A stretch of DNA of 64,000 nucleotides from Streptomyces neyagawaensis (GTDB taxonomy: Bacteria > Actinomycetota > Actinomycetes > Streptomycetales > Streptomycetaceae). Within the stretch, counting starts at the first letter, position 1. Each line of letters begins with the position of its first letter. Positions 47,630 through 59,564 of the stretch are shown piece after piece. The notes beneath the pieces are model-generated. The model did no database searches. It was not told the DNA's origin and saw only the letters and a program-made list of their open reading frames with translations. The stretch is from the NCBI RefSeq assembly GCF_023516595.1, contig NZ_JAMGBG010000027.1, forward strand, positions 1-64,000, read 5' to 3'. Made by a program: the position numbers and the translations under genes.

Positions 47630-48301
47630 CTAGCGCGTCTCCAGGAACGTGAGGACGGCCAGGACCCTGCGGTGGTCGTCCGGTTCCTCCGGCAGCCTCA
47701 GCTTGCCCAGGATGCTCCGTACATGCTTCTCGACGGTGCCCTCGGTGACCCACAGCCGCTTGCCGATGCCCGCGTTGGAGCGCCCCTCGGCCATGAGGCC
47801 GAGCACCTCGCGCTCACGGTTGCTGAGCATGGCGAGCGGATCGTCGCGGCGCTGCGCGGCGACCAGCTCCTGCACGAGTGAGGGATCCACCACACAGCCG
47901 CCCCGGCGGATGCGGTCGAGCGTCTCCAGGAACTCGTCGACGGCGGTGATCCGGCTCTTGAGCAGGTAGCCGATGCTGCGCCCGCCGGCCAGTAGCTCCA
48001 GGGCGTCCTCGACCTCGACGAACGCCGACAGGACGAGGATCCCGACGGAGGGGTACCGCTCGCGGATGGCCCGGGCCGCCTTCAGGCCCTCGGTGGACTG
48101 GGTCGGCGGCATCCTGATGTCGATGATCGCGATGTCCGGCACCTGCGACTCGACGAGGTCCATGAGCCCACTGCCGTCGCCGGCCTGGCCCACCACCTCG
48201 TATCCGACGCGCTCGCACAGACTGGCCAGTCCCTCGCGCAGGAGCACGTCGTCGTCCGCGAGCACCACCCGTCCGAGCGCCGGATGCTGATCGGCGTGCA
48301 T
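47630..48301 (-). CDS. NarL/LuxR family response regulator
   Basis: 223 residues. Receiver domain with acidic DDD near 16-18, phospho-acceptor Asp61 (AIIDIRMPP) and Lys in YLLKSRI. C-terminal LuxR-type HTH LSNREREVLGLMAEGRSNAGIGKRLWVTEGTVEKHV. It lies 305 bp downstream of a large HisKA_3-type kinase on the same strand, the natural partner, although a terminator-like hairpin between them implies a separate promoter. Targets unknown. Confidence 0.92.
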   Translation of the reverse strand: MHADQHPALGRVVLADDDVLLREGLASLCERVGYEVVGQAGDGSGLMDLVESQVPDIAIIDIRMPPTQSTEGLKAARAIRERYPSVGILVLSAFVEVEDALELLAGGRSIGYLLKSRITAVDEFLETLDRIRRGGCVVDPSLVQELVAAQRRDDPLAMLSNREREVLGLMAEGRSNAGIGKRLWVTEGTVEKHVRSILGKLRLPEEPDDHRRVLAVLTFLETR

Positions 48302-48606
48302 TGGTCTCGGCCTCCCCCTGCCCGACCCGTTCACTCTTCTCCATGGCAGCCTGCCCGAACACGGTCTTACGGCTAGCTGGAAGCCTAGTTGGGGGAGAGC
48401 CGGGGCGACACCGTGAGGGCGGCACGTCATGCTCGAAAGAGTGCAGTCGCGGGTGGCCGGTTGTCTCGGCGGAGACGGATCGGCCGCTCTCCCGCGTGCT
48501 GGGCCGGGCGGCCGTCTTCACCGTCCGGCACGGCCGCCCGAACGTACGCCCGACCGAGCCCCGTACTCCCCCCCTTGAAGGGTCTCGCCGCGTACGCTTC
48601 GGGCGG
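48302..48606. promoter_or_regulatory. Gap between kinase and regulator genes
   Basis: 305 bp without a gene. It contains the hairpin at 48505-48540 and, on the minus strand, TAGGCT near 48386-48391 as a possible -10 for the regulator. No convincing -35. Confidence 0.4.
48505..48540 (-). terminator. Terminator after the large histidine kinase gene
   Basis: 11-bp perfect stem CGGGCGGCCGT (48505-48515) with ACGGCCGCCCG (48530-48540), loop 14 nt, 66 bp beyond the kinase stop. Confidence 0.5.
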
Positions 48607-51600
48607 TCATGAACGGGGCACGACGCCGTCCCCGGTGTCCGGGGGCGGTGTCAGCGGCAGGCGGACACCCAGCGTCGTCCCGCTGCCCGGAGGGCTGGTC
48701 ACGGTCAGCCGGCCGCCGATCGCCTCCACCCGGTCGATGAGCCCGATCAGTCCCGAGCCCCCGCCCGGTTCCGCTCCCCCGGCGCCGTCGTCGTGGATGA
48801 CCACCTCCAGGACGCCGCCGGTGTCCTCGGCCGTGACGGTCACCACGCTCGCGCGCGCGTGCTTGACGGCGTTGGTCAGGCACTCCGAGGTCACGTAGTA
48901 CGCGGCCACCTCGACCGGCTCGGGGAAGCGGGGCGTGGAGAGCCGCAGGTCGAGTTCGACGGGGATCGCGGAGCGGCGGGCGAGGGAACGCAGGGCGGGG
49001 CCGAGGCCGCCCTTGGTGAGAATGGCCGGGTGGATGCCGCGGGCCACCTGGATCAGGTCCTGGAACGTGTCGTCGAGGCCCTTGCCCAGGTGCGCGAGTT
49101 GCCTGCCGAGCTCCGAGCCGCGCTCCTCGACGAGGGTCTGCGCCATCCGCAGCTCCAGTTGGAGGGAGATCAGGCGCTGCTGCACACCGTCGTGGAGGTC
49201 GCGTTCGATACGGCGCCGGGAGGCATCGCCCGCGGCGACGACACGCGCGCGTGAGGCGGCCAACTGGGCGCGGCTGTCGGCGTTGGCGATCGCGGTGGCG
49301 ATGAGTTCGGTGAAGTCGGCGAGCCGGCACTCGGTGCCCTCGGGCAGCGGGTCGAGCAGCGAGGCGGCGACGACGACACCCCACAGCCGGCCCTCGACGA
49401 CGATGGGGGCGCCCGCGGCGGTGCCGGACCGGGCGGCGCCGCGTGTGCGGGCCACCTCCCGTATCACCGTGCGCGCCACCTCACGCCGGGTCAGTGGCGG
49501 CGCTCCGCCGCCGTCGTCGGCGTGTTCGCGCGCGATGCCGAGGACCGTGACGTCGCCGTCGCTCCCGTAGCGCAGGACGGCCGCGGACGTGCTCAGCAGG
49601 GCGCCCACCTCCTGCGCCACCTTCGCGAACACGTCGAACGGCGGCACCCCGCGGGCCACCTCGGTGGCGACGCGGCGCAGCGCGGCCTGTTCCCGGGCGG
49701 CGAGGCGGCTCTCGGTGACGTCGCGGGCGGCGGCGTAGATGAGGCCCTCCTCGGGGACGGGCCGGGCGCTCCACTGGAGCCAGCACTCGGTGCCGTCCGC
49801 GCGCACGTAGCGGTTCTCGAACTCGGCGACGTCGGCGCCGCTCGCCAGCAGCGCGATCGCCTCGCGGGTGCTGTCGCGGTCCTCCTCGTGGACGAACTCG
49901 ACGAGCGGCCTGGCCGTCAGGGTCTCGACGGGATAGCCGAGGGTGCGTTCGAAGGCCGGGTTGACGCGTTTGAAGTAGCCGTCGAGTCCGCTGATGCAGA
50001 GCAGGTCCAGGGAGAGGTTGAAGATGCCTTCCAGTTCCTGTTCGGCGCGCCTGCGGCGGCCGTGGGCGGCGGCGAAGGACGCCATGGTGTCGTTCATGCC
50101 GCCCAGCAGCTGGGCCCAGGTGCCGTCGAAGGCGTCGACGTCGGCCCGGTGTTGGAGGCGGCCGGCGTCGATCGCCGTGTTCATGGCCCGGATCTGGCCG
50201 GCCAGCCGTTCCGTGGTCACCCGCAGCTCCCGGAACGTGTCCGCGACGTCCCCGAGTTCGTCGCGGCCCGCGTAGCGGATGTCGTACGACAGGTCGCCCT
50301 CCGACAGGGCCCGCGCGCCCTCGGCGACCTGTCCGAGGGGGCGGGTGATCGAGCGGCGCAGGGCCAGCGCGAGGACGGTGACGGCGCACAGGACGGTCAG
50401 GAAGAGGGCCAGGTCGCTGTAGGCGCGGGTGCGAGTGGCCCGCAGTTCGTCGTCGGCGGTGCGGGCGAGTTCCCGCATGGCCCGGTCCTGGATGTGCCGC
50501 AGATCGTCGACGTACTGCCCGGAGTCGGCGAGCCAGGCGTCGTACGAGGGCCAGTCGGCGGGCCGGGTGTCGGAGTCGTCGAGCAGGTCGCGGACCTTGC
50601 GGACGGCTCGGCCGGGGGCCTGGAACATGGTGCTGTGCAGTTGGGCCCAGAGCGCCGCGGAGGTGTTCTGCTCGAAGGTGCGGAGCTGGGCCTTCTCCAA
50701 TTCGGTCCAGCGGCCGGCGGCGGTGGGGCGTTGGCCGGCGGGGACGCCGAACAGGATGGCGAGCTCGGCCCGTTCCCGTTCGGCGGCGGCGATGGCCTTC
50801 CGCAGGGCCACATGGGCGTCGGCGGCGCGGCCCGCGGCCCGCGTGGGGCGTCCGGACTCCAGGGTGGCGACGGTGTCGAGCAGGACGTCCTCGATGCCGT
50901 CGTACCGCTGGGCGACGGTCTGCGCGTCCAGGGAGTTCGTGCCCGCCTCCACGCGCAGCGCGTGCAGTTGCCGGCGCACGGCGTCGAGGACACCGGCGAC
51001 GTCGGGGACCGGCCGGCCGGTGGCCTGCCCGACGGCCCGGCGCAGCGCGGTGTCGGTGGCGCGCTGGGCGGCGGCGCGCTCGCGGGCGGTGCCCGGTTCG
51101 ACGTGCAGCCGGGCCTTCACGGCGGCCATCCGCTCCCGCGCGACGGCATCGGAGACGTCGCCGGTCGCGAACGACACCGCGATCGCCGTGTCGAAGTCGC
51201 GCAGCGTCCGCCCCTTCTCCCAGTGCGACATGGCGGCGAACACGGTGAACACCAGCAGCACGGTCACCGGCAGCAGCACGAGCAGCATCAGCTTGGCGCC
51301 GACCCTCAGCCGGGCGAGGAACGGCACCCCCGGCACACCCCTCCCCCACCGCCGGCCCGCCCGGACGTGGCGGGACGCCACCGTCCCGTCCGGCCCAGGG
51401 GTCTCCGGCGCCGGGTGGGACGCGGGATCGGCCGAGCGCGCCGGTCGACGCGGACTGGGCACGCGCCCCTCGGGACGCCCTGCCGAGGCGGGGCCTGCCG
51501 AGGCGGGCCCTTCCGAGGCATGGTCCGCCGGGGAACGGTCCGCCGGGGATGTGGGGCGCGCGACCGGTATGTGCGCCGCCGGGGACACGCTGGGTGCGTC

Positions 51601-51675
51601 CGGTGCGCGGTCCGTGGGCGGCGAGGTCGGCTCGGGGGTGTCGGGGGACCGGTTCGGGGAGGGGGTGCGGCGCAT
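48607..51675 (-). CDS. Large sensor histidine kinase (NIT, HAMP, PAS, GAF, HisKA_3)
   Basis: 1022 residues. A Pro/Ser/Ala-rich cytoplasmic head of about 115 residues precedes membrane segment 1 (LMLLVLLPVTVLLVFTVFAA). A helical extracytoplasmic region of about 240 residues resembles the nitrate/nitrite-sensing NIT domain. Membrane segment 2 (LALFLTVLCAVTVLALAL), HAMP, PAS (LDGYFKRVNPAFERTLGYP), GAF, then HisKA_3 with phospho-acceptor His828 in RDLHDGVQQRLISLQ and a HATPase end. The ligand is unknown. It is followed by its likely regulator at 47630 and preceded by a sugar-binding lipoprotein. Confidence 0.88.
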   Translation of the reverse strand: MRRTPSPNRSPDTPEPTSPPTDRAPDAPSVSPAAHIPVARPTSPADRSPADHASEGPASAGPASAGRPEGRVPSPRRPARSADPASHPAPETPGPDGTVASRHVRAGRRWGRGVPGVPFLARLRVGAKLMLLVLLPVTVLLVFTVFAAMSHWEKGRTLRDFDTAIAVSFATGDVSDAVARERMAAVKARLHVEPGTARERAAAQRATDTALRRAVGQATGRPVPDVAGVLDAVRRQLHALRVEAGTNSLDAQTVAQRYDGIEDVLLDTVATLESGRPTRAAGRAADAHVALRKAIAAAERERAELAILFGVPAGQRPTAAGRWTELEKAQLRTFEQNTSAALWAQLHSTMFQAPGRAVRKVRDLLDDSDTRPADWPSYDAWLADSGQYVDDLRHIQDRAMRELARTADDELRATRTRAYSDLALFLTVLCAVTVLALALRRSITRPLGQVAEGARALSEGDLSYDIRYAGRDELGDVADTFRELRVTTERLAGQIRAMNTAIDAGRLQHRADVDAFDGTWAQLLGGMNDTMASFAAAHGRRRRAEQELEGIFNLSLDLLCISGLDGYFKRVNPAFERTLGYPVETLTARPLVEFVHEEDRDSTREAIALLASGADVAEFENRYVRADGTECWLQWSARPVPEEGLIYAAARDVTESRLAAREQAALRRVATEVARGVPPFDVFAKVAQEVGALLSTSAAVLRYGSDGDVTVLGIAREHADDGGGAPPLTRREVARTVIREVARTRGAARSGTAAGAPIVVEGRLWGVVVAASLLDPLPEGTECRLADFTELIATAIANADSRAQLAASRARVVAAGDASRRRIERDLHDGVQQRLISLQLELRMAQTLVEERGSELGRQLAHLGKGLDDTFQDLIQVARGIHPAILTKGGLGPALRSLARRSAIPVELDLRLSTPRFPEPVEVAAYYVTSECLTNAVKHARASVVTVTAEDTGGVLEVVIHDDGAGGAEPGGGSGLIGLIDRVEAIGGRLTVTSPPGSGTTLGVRLPLTPPPDTGDGVVPRS

Positions 51676-51949
51676 GGGGGGGCTCACGGGTGCTGGGGGG
51701 TGGGGGTGTTGTCCGGGTGGGCCGGCGCGGAGTCGTCGGTCGCGTACATGTGGTCCGCCTTTGCAGGCTCGGCGGCGTCGTCCGTGCTTCGGGCCGCCCG
51801 CGACCAGGCGCGCCCCGTCGGCCGCTCGACGGGGAAACGTTCGATCAGGTCGCCGCCCGGCACCGCGCGGCCCCCGGGAGGGGGCGCTCGGTGTCCTCAG
51901 CATCCCGCTGATCCGGGCGACGGTCCAGGCACCCTCGGCGCCCCGGCGG
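51676..51949. other. Intergenic region upstream of the large kinase
   Basis: 274 bp between the solute-binding protein stop and the kinase start. It should hold the kinase promoter; I recognise no clear element and no gene. Confidence 0.25.
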
Positions 51950-53338
51950 TCACGGCTCGCTCTGCGGGTAACCATCGTGAGCGGCCAGGTCCTTGTTGAT
52001 GTCCTCGACCGCCGCGTCCAGCGTCTTCTCGACCGGGGCCCCCGCGAAGACGCTGTCGGCGACCGCGCGGGAGAACGCCTTGGTGATCGCCGGGTACGCG
52101 GGGGTCTGCGGCCGGGGCCGGGCGACACCGCCGCGCAGTTGCTCGATGAACAGCCGCTCCGGACCGTTCTCGTCGAACTTCTTGGAGAGGCCGACCGCCC
52201 GTTCCGTCCCGGGGATCGCCCCGTTGGCCTCGCTCATCCTCAACACCTGCTCCGGCCGCAGCAGATACTCCAGGAACCGCCACACCGCGTCGCCGTCCGC
52301 GCCGCCGGAGGGGATGCCCCACTGCCAGGAGCCCATCCCGGTGGCGGTGCCGGCGCCGAAGTCGGGCAGCGGCACGATCGCCACGTCCCCGGGGTGCGCC
52401 GCACTGAACTCGCCGTACTTCCAGTGCCCCATCCAGGACAGGGGGGTGCGTCCCTTCACGAACGCGTTCTTGTTCCGGTCCCGGTCGACGTATCCCTTCG
52501 TCACCCAGCTCTGCAGGGTGGTGAGCGCCTTCACCGACTCGGGGCCGTTGAGGAAGCCGTCCGCCGTGCGGAACCCCTGGGGGTCGATGAGGTCGCCGCC
52601 GGCCGACCACACGGCCGGGGCGAAGGCGTAGGTGTTCCACTCGTCGGGGCTCGCCGAGTCGACGAAGTTGAGGTCGAGGGGCGCCTCGTACCCCTCGGCC
52701 CGCAGCTTGCGCAGGATCCCCGTCAGCTCGTCGGCGGTCCAGGCGTCCCCGGTGCCCTTGGGGATCCGGATCCCGGCCTTGCGGAGCACCGAGGGCCGTA
52801 CGTACAGACCGAGCCCGGAGTCGAAGGTTCCGACCCCCCACAACCGGCCGTCGTACGTGCCCTGTTGGCGGATCGAGGGCAGCAGGTCCTTGCGGACCCC
52901 GGCGGGCACACAGGAGTCGATCGGCTTCAGCTTGCCGGACCAGGCGTAGCTGTAGAGGTTGGGGCCGTCGAAGTCGAGGAGGTCCGGGAGGTCTCCGCTG
53001 GCCGCCGCGGACAGGACGAGCTCGGTGTACGGGCGCTGCTCGGGCAGGGTCACCAGTTCGACCCGCACCTGCCGCTGGGCCTTGTTGAACTCCTTGACCT
53101 GGCTGCGCAGGGTGCTCTGCTCACCGCTCTGCCCGGCGTGGAACCACAGGGTGATGTGGGCGGTGCCGTCGATCCTGCCGTCGCAGGTCGTGTCACTCGC
53201 CGCCTTGCCGTCCGCGCCCTGCCGGTCCTCCTCGTCACCGGCGCTGCATCCGGCCAGTAACAGTGCCACCGCCGCCATTCCCGCCACCAGGGCACGACGG
53301 ATCTGACGTCTCCCGACGCCGTTGTGCGACGCGTTCAT
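51950..53338 (-). CDS. Extracellular solute-binding lipoprotein (sugar ABC importer type)
   Basis: 462 residues. ATG 53338 begins a lipoprotein signal: basic RRQIRRA, hydrophobic ALVAGMAAVALLLAGC with lipobox LAGC and lipid Cys near 32. The body has the family-1 extracellular sugar-binding pattern: ITLWFHAGQSGEQ, VKEFNKAQ..., GDLPDLLDFDGPNL, TADELTGILRKLRAEG, GTATGMGSWQWGIPSGG. No permease or ATPase genes are adjacent, which is unusual. It sits just upstream of the large kinase and may be a sensory rather than transport protein (inference). Confidence 0.87.
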   Translation of the reverse strand: MNASHNGVGRRQIRRALVAGMAAVALLLAGCSAGDEEDRQGADGKAASDTTCDGRIDGTAHITLWFHAGQSGEQSTLRSQVKEFNKAQRQVRVELVTLPEQRPYTELVLSAAASGDLPDLLDFDGPNLYSYAWSGKLKPIDSCVPAGVRKDLLPSIRQQGTYDGRLWGVGTFDSGLGLYVRPSVLRKAGIRIPKGTGDAWTADELTGILRKLRAEGYEAPLDLNFVDSASPDEWNTYAFAPAVWSAGGDLIDPQGFRTADGFLNGPESVKALTTLQSWVTKGYVDRDRNKNAFVKGRTPLSWMGHWKYGEFSAAHPGDVAIVPLPDFGAGTATGMGSWQWGIPSGGADGDAVWRFLEYLLRPEQVLRMSEANGAIPGTERAVGLSKKFDENGPERLFIEQLRGGVARPRPQTPAYPAITKAFSRAVADSVFAGAPVEKTLDAAVEDINKDLAAHDGYPQSEP

Positions 53339-53546
53339 CGCGTAGTACTCCCATTCGACCGGGCCACTCGGCCCCCAGGGCAGCGACATGCTACTCCCCG
53401 TGGCCTGTTCGATTCCCTCGGTGAGTGGGAACGGATCGAATCGGCAAGGGACATCAGCACATTCCACGTAACGGGGCACGCGCCGGGAGGACACTTTCCG
53501 GCTGACCGGGATGTGGTTCCGTCACCGGCCGGGGGAGGCTGTCAGC

Positions 53547-53924
53547 ATGTCCACGCGCTGTCTCATCGTCGACGACAGTGCCCGATTCCTGGAGGCCGCC
53601 CGGGCCCTCCTCGAACACGACGGGATCCGGGTCGTCGGCGTGGCGTCCACCGGCGGTGAGGCGCTGGCGCGGATCGCGGAACTGGCGCCGGACGTCGTCC
53701 TGCTGGACCTCGACCTCGGCGGCGAGAGCGGACTGGACCTCGCGCCGACGCTCGCACGCGCAGCACCGTCGGCCGTGATCGTCCTGACGTCCGCGCATCC
53801 CCTGGAGGACGTCCGGGAATTGGTCGCGGCCGCTCCGGTGCGCGGATTCCTTCACAAGTCGAGGCTCTCGGGACAGGCGCTGCGCGACCTGCTGGGGCCC
53901 GGTCAGGGGTCCCCGGAGCACTGA
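53547..53924 (+). CDS. Receiver-only response regulator
   Basis: 125 residues, a complete receiver domain with no output domain. Asp9/Asp10, phospho-acceptor Asp54 (LLDLDLGG), Thr81 (VLTSAH) and Lys104 (FLHKSRL) are all in place. GGGGGAGG lies 9-10 bases before ATG 53547. It is divergent from the solute-binding lipoprotein across 208 bp. It could act as a phosphate sink or protein-binding switch for the nearby kinase. Confidence 0.88.
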   Translation: MSTRCLIVDDSARFLEAARALLEHDGIRVVGVASTGGEALARIAELAPDVVLLDLDLGGESGLDLAPTLARAAPSAVIVLTSAHPLEDVRELVAAAPVRGFLHKSRLSGQALRDLLGPGQGSPEH

Positions 53925-54136
53925 GGATCTTGCCGTCGGTGTCCGGCCATGTCCCGTCCCGGGTGTTGTCGGGACTTTGTCAACACGCTTCAATGCGGGG
54001 GAACTCAGGGCGGGGAACGCCGTCGTACGGATGTGAAGACGGACGGTCGCCGAGAGCCCCGCGCGTCCGCGGGGCGCCCCGACCGGCCCACGCGTGGTCC
54101 GACCAGCCGACGCGCACCTCACAGAAAGGCTCCTCC

Positions 54137-55102
54137 ATGCGGCACGCCACAGAGCACGCCGACGTCGCGGCGATCGCGAACGTCGCCACCGCGGAGCTGG
54201 AGTCGGCCCTGCGGGGTGGTCCCTTCCATGTGGCGCTGCGCGCCGCGATCGCCGCGCGCGGACTGCCGTTGCAGCGGGTGCAGCACCATCTGTCGCGCCA
54301 CGGGGTCAAGGTCGGGGTGACCAGCCTGAGTTACTGGCAGCAGGGCGCCCGGCGCCCGCAGCGCCCCGAGTCGCTGCGGGCGGTGCGGGCCCTGGAGGAG
54401 ATCCTGCAACTGCCGGACGAGTCGCTGATCCGTCTGCTGGCCCGGTCCGAGGAGCCCTCCGGGCCGGGCCGCGGCGCCGGCCGTTCCTACCGCTCCTTCA
54501 TGGAGGCCTCGGGTGTCCTGGAGCGGCTCCTCGGCGAGCTGGGGTCGCCGCTCGACGGCGGGGTGCACACCATCGGCCATCACGAGCGGGTGCGTGTCGG
54601 CGCGCACCGGGAGCTGCTGGGCCGCGAGTCGCAGCACATCGTGCGGGCGCACCGGGACGGCGTGGACCGCTATGTGGCCGTCCACCACGGCGACCCGGGC
54701 TGCGCCCCGGAGCGGATGGCGGTCCGCGCCCTGGAGAACTGCCGCCGGGGCCGGGTGCGCTGGGACGACGACACGGGGGTGCTGGTCGCCGAGTTCCTCT
54801 TCGACACCCGGCTGCGCAGCGGCGACACGTTCCTGTTCCGCTACGGCGTCGACGACGGGACGGCCGGGGTGTGCACCGAATACGTCCGCGGTTTCCGGTC
54901 GGGGGGCGGGCAGTACGCCCTCCAGGTGCGCTTCGACGAGCGGGCGCTGCCGGTGCGCTGCCACCGGTTCAGCCAGCACTCGCAGGCCTCCCCGCGCGGA
55001 GGGCGGCAGGCCCTCCCCCTGAGCGGACTGCACCGTTCGGTGCACCTGGTGGAGCCCCGGGTGCGCACGGGGGTCCTCGGGATCGGCTGGGACTGGGAGT
55101 GA
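54137..55102 (+). CDS. XRE-type helix-turn-helix protein
   Basis: 321 residues. An N-terminal HTH-like region (LRAAIAARGLPLQRVQHHLSRHGVKVGVTSLSYWQQGARRPQRPESLRAVRALEEIL, residues about 30-90) looks like a Cro/C1 fold. The remaining ~200 residues, with repeated HRE/HRD motifs and ENCRRGRVRWDDDTGVLVAEFLFDTRL, form a domain I do not recognise. ATG 54137 follows AAAGG. It stands alone in a 212-bp upstream region. Regulator of unknown targets. Confidence 0.75.
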   Translation: MRHATEHADVAAIANVATAELESALRGGPFHVALRAAIAARGLPLQRVQHHLSRHGVKVGVTSLSYWQQGARRPQRPESLRAVRALEEILQLPDESLIRLLARSEEPSGPGRGAGRSYRSFMEASGVLERLLGELGSPLDGGVHTIGHHERVRVGAHRELLGRESQHIVRAHRDGVDRYVAVHHGDPGCAPERMAVRALENCRRGRVRWDDDTGVLVAEFLFDTRLRSGDTFLFRYGVDDGTAGVCTEYVRGFRSGGGQYALQVRFDERALPVRCHRFSQHSQASPRGGRQALPLSGLHRSVHLVEPRVRTGVLGIGWDWE

Positions 55103-55110
55103 GGGCGAAG

Positions 55111-55218
55111 GGGCCGGGGTTCCCTCCCCAGGGCCTCGGTCGGGGGCGCGGGCCGGGGTGCCTTCCTCCGTGCCGCGCGGGCCGGCGTGTCCTCCTCCAG
55201 GACCTCGGTCGGGGCCGC
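55111..55218. repeat. Three imperfect tandem repeats
   Basis: Units at 55111-55149, 55150-55178 and 55179-55218 all begin GGGCCGG(G/C)GT; the first and third share CCTCGGTCGGGG near the end. They lie between the XRE gene and the sugar kinase gene. Confidence 0.45.
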
Positions 55219-55281
55219 CCGTCGCGGGGCGAAAACCTCTGAGGTACCTTCCGGCGGAGACATCCCAGAAAGGACCCCTTC

Positions 55282-56193
55282 GTGATCGTCGTCGCCGGTG
55301 AAGCCCTGATCGACCTGGTCCCGAGGGGTTCGGGTCCGCTCGTGGATCTGCGGCCGGCGCGCGGCGGCGGGCCGTACAACACGGCGGTCGCCCTCGGCCG
55401 TCTCGGCTCCCCCACGGCGTTCTGCTCCCGCGTGTCGTACGACGTCTACGGCGAGGCCCTGCTGACCGGGTTGCGCGAGGCCGGTGTGGACGTGACATCG
55501 GTGCAGCGCGGCCCGGAGCCGACGACGCTGGCGCTGGCCTCGATCGGCGAGGACGGCTCCGCCCGCTACTCCTTCTACGTGGAGGGCAGCGCCGACCGCC
55601 TGTTCGAAGCCCCGGAGCGGCTCCCCGCGGGCACCCGCGCCGTCTCCTTCGGCACCTGCTCCCTGGTCCTGGAGCCGGGGGCGAGCGCGTACGAGGAGCT
55701 GCTGCACGGCGCGGCCGCGCGCGGGGTCTTCACCGCCCTCGACCCCAACATCCGGCCGGGCCTCATCCCCGACCCGGCCGCCCATCGCGCCCGCTTCAAG
55801 AGCTGGCTGCCCTCCGTGTCGCTGCTGAAGCTGTCGGAGGAGGACGCCGAGTGGCTGGGCGGCACCCCGGAGCAGTGGCTGGCCTGCGGCCCCGCGGCCG
55901 TCGTGGTGACCCGGGGCGGGGAGGGGCTGACCGCCTACACCCGCGACGGCGCCGAGCACCGTGTGCCGGGCGAGAAGGTCGATGTCGTCGACACCATCGG
56001 TGCCGGTGACACGGTGAACGCGGCCCTCCTGCACGGCCTGTCCGCGCGTGACGCCCTGTCCACGGCCTCGCTCGCGGCCCTGACCGCCGAGGACTGGGGC
56101 GGACTGCTCCGCTTCGCCGCCCGCGCGGCCGCGGTCACCTGCTCCCGAGCGGGCGCGGAACCGCCGTACGCGTCCGAGGTGGACGGGGACTGA
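55282..56193 (+). CDS. PfkB family carbohydrate kinase (fructokinase-like)
   Basis: 303 residues from a GTG with AAAGGA upstream. Ribokinase/PfkB fold: VVAGEALIDLVP at the N-terminus, RGGGPYNTAVALGRLGSPTAFCSRVS, and the C-terminal signature DTIGAGDTVNAALLHGL with the catalytic Asp. It phosphorylates a sugar, most likely fructose, but the exact substrate cannot be read from sequence. It is monocistronic, convergent with uvrA. Confidence 0.9.
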   Translation: MIVVAGEALIDLVPRGSGPLVDLRPARGGGPYNTAVALGRLGSPTAFCSRVSYDVYGEALLTGLREAGVDVTSVQRGPEPTTLALASIGEDGSARYSFYVEGSADRLFEAPERLPAGTRAVSFGTCSLVLEPGASAYEELLHGAAARGVFTALDPNIRPGLIPDPAAHRARFKSWLPSVSLLKLSEEDAEWLGGTPEQWLACGPAAVVVTRGGEGLTAYTRDGAEHRVPGEKVDVVDTIGAGDTVNAALLHGLSARDALSTASLAALTAEDWGGLLRFAARAAAVTCSRAGAEPPYASEVDGD

Positions 56194-56213
56194 TCCGCCC
56201 CGGTGGTGGCGGA

Positions 56214-56261
56214 ACGAACGGCGTGCCCCGCGGGGAGGTTCCCGCGGGGCACGCCGTTCGT
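56214..56261. terminator. Perfect 21-bp bidirectional terminator
   Basis: Arms 56214-56234 and 56241-56261 are fully complementary over 21 bp with loop GAGGTT, between the sugar kinase and the end of uvrA. Confidence 0.8.
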
Positions 56262-56301
56262 CCGGGTCGGGCAGGGTCAGGCCTTGCCCGCCCGCGTGGT
56301 C

Positions 56302-59337
<3,036 letters not shown>

Positions 59338-59551
59338 CACGCCGGTCCGCACCTTTCTTGAGTGAAGTGACAGGAGCGGAGCCCCCAGTCCTTCTCAGAC
59401 TAGGGGGAGCCACTGACAGCGCCGGTCCTGTTTCCCCGTTCCACAACAATCCCGGGCCTTCCAGCATGCCCGACGCAGGACTCGACCATATAGCACGTGC
59501 ATTCGATTTCGGTCCGGGGTCCACCGCCTTCACCCGAAGGAGTGGCGGAGC

Positions 59552-59557
59552 TAGGGT
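59552..59557 (+). promoter_or_regulatory. Possible leaderless -10 element
   Basis: TAGGGT ends 7 nt before ATG 59565, the same geometry as at 4952 and 60305. Confidence 0.4.
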
Positions 59558-59564
59558 CGGCGTC

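Noticed and set aside
59338..59564. LexA (SOS) box upstream of uvrA
   Set aside because: No GAAC-N4-GTTC-type palindrome is present in the gap.
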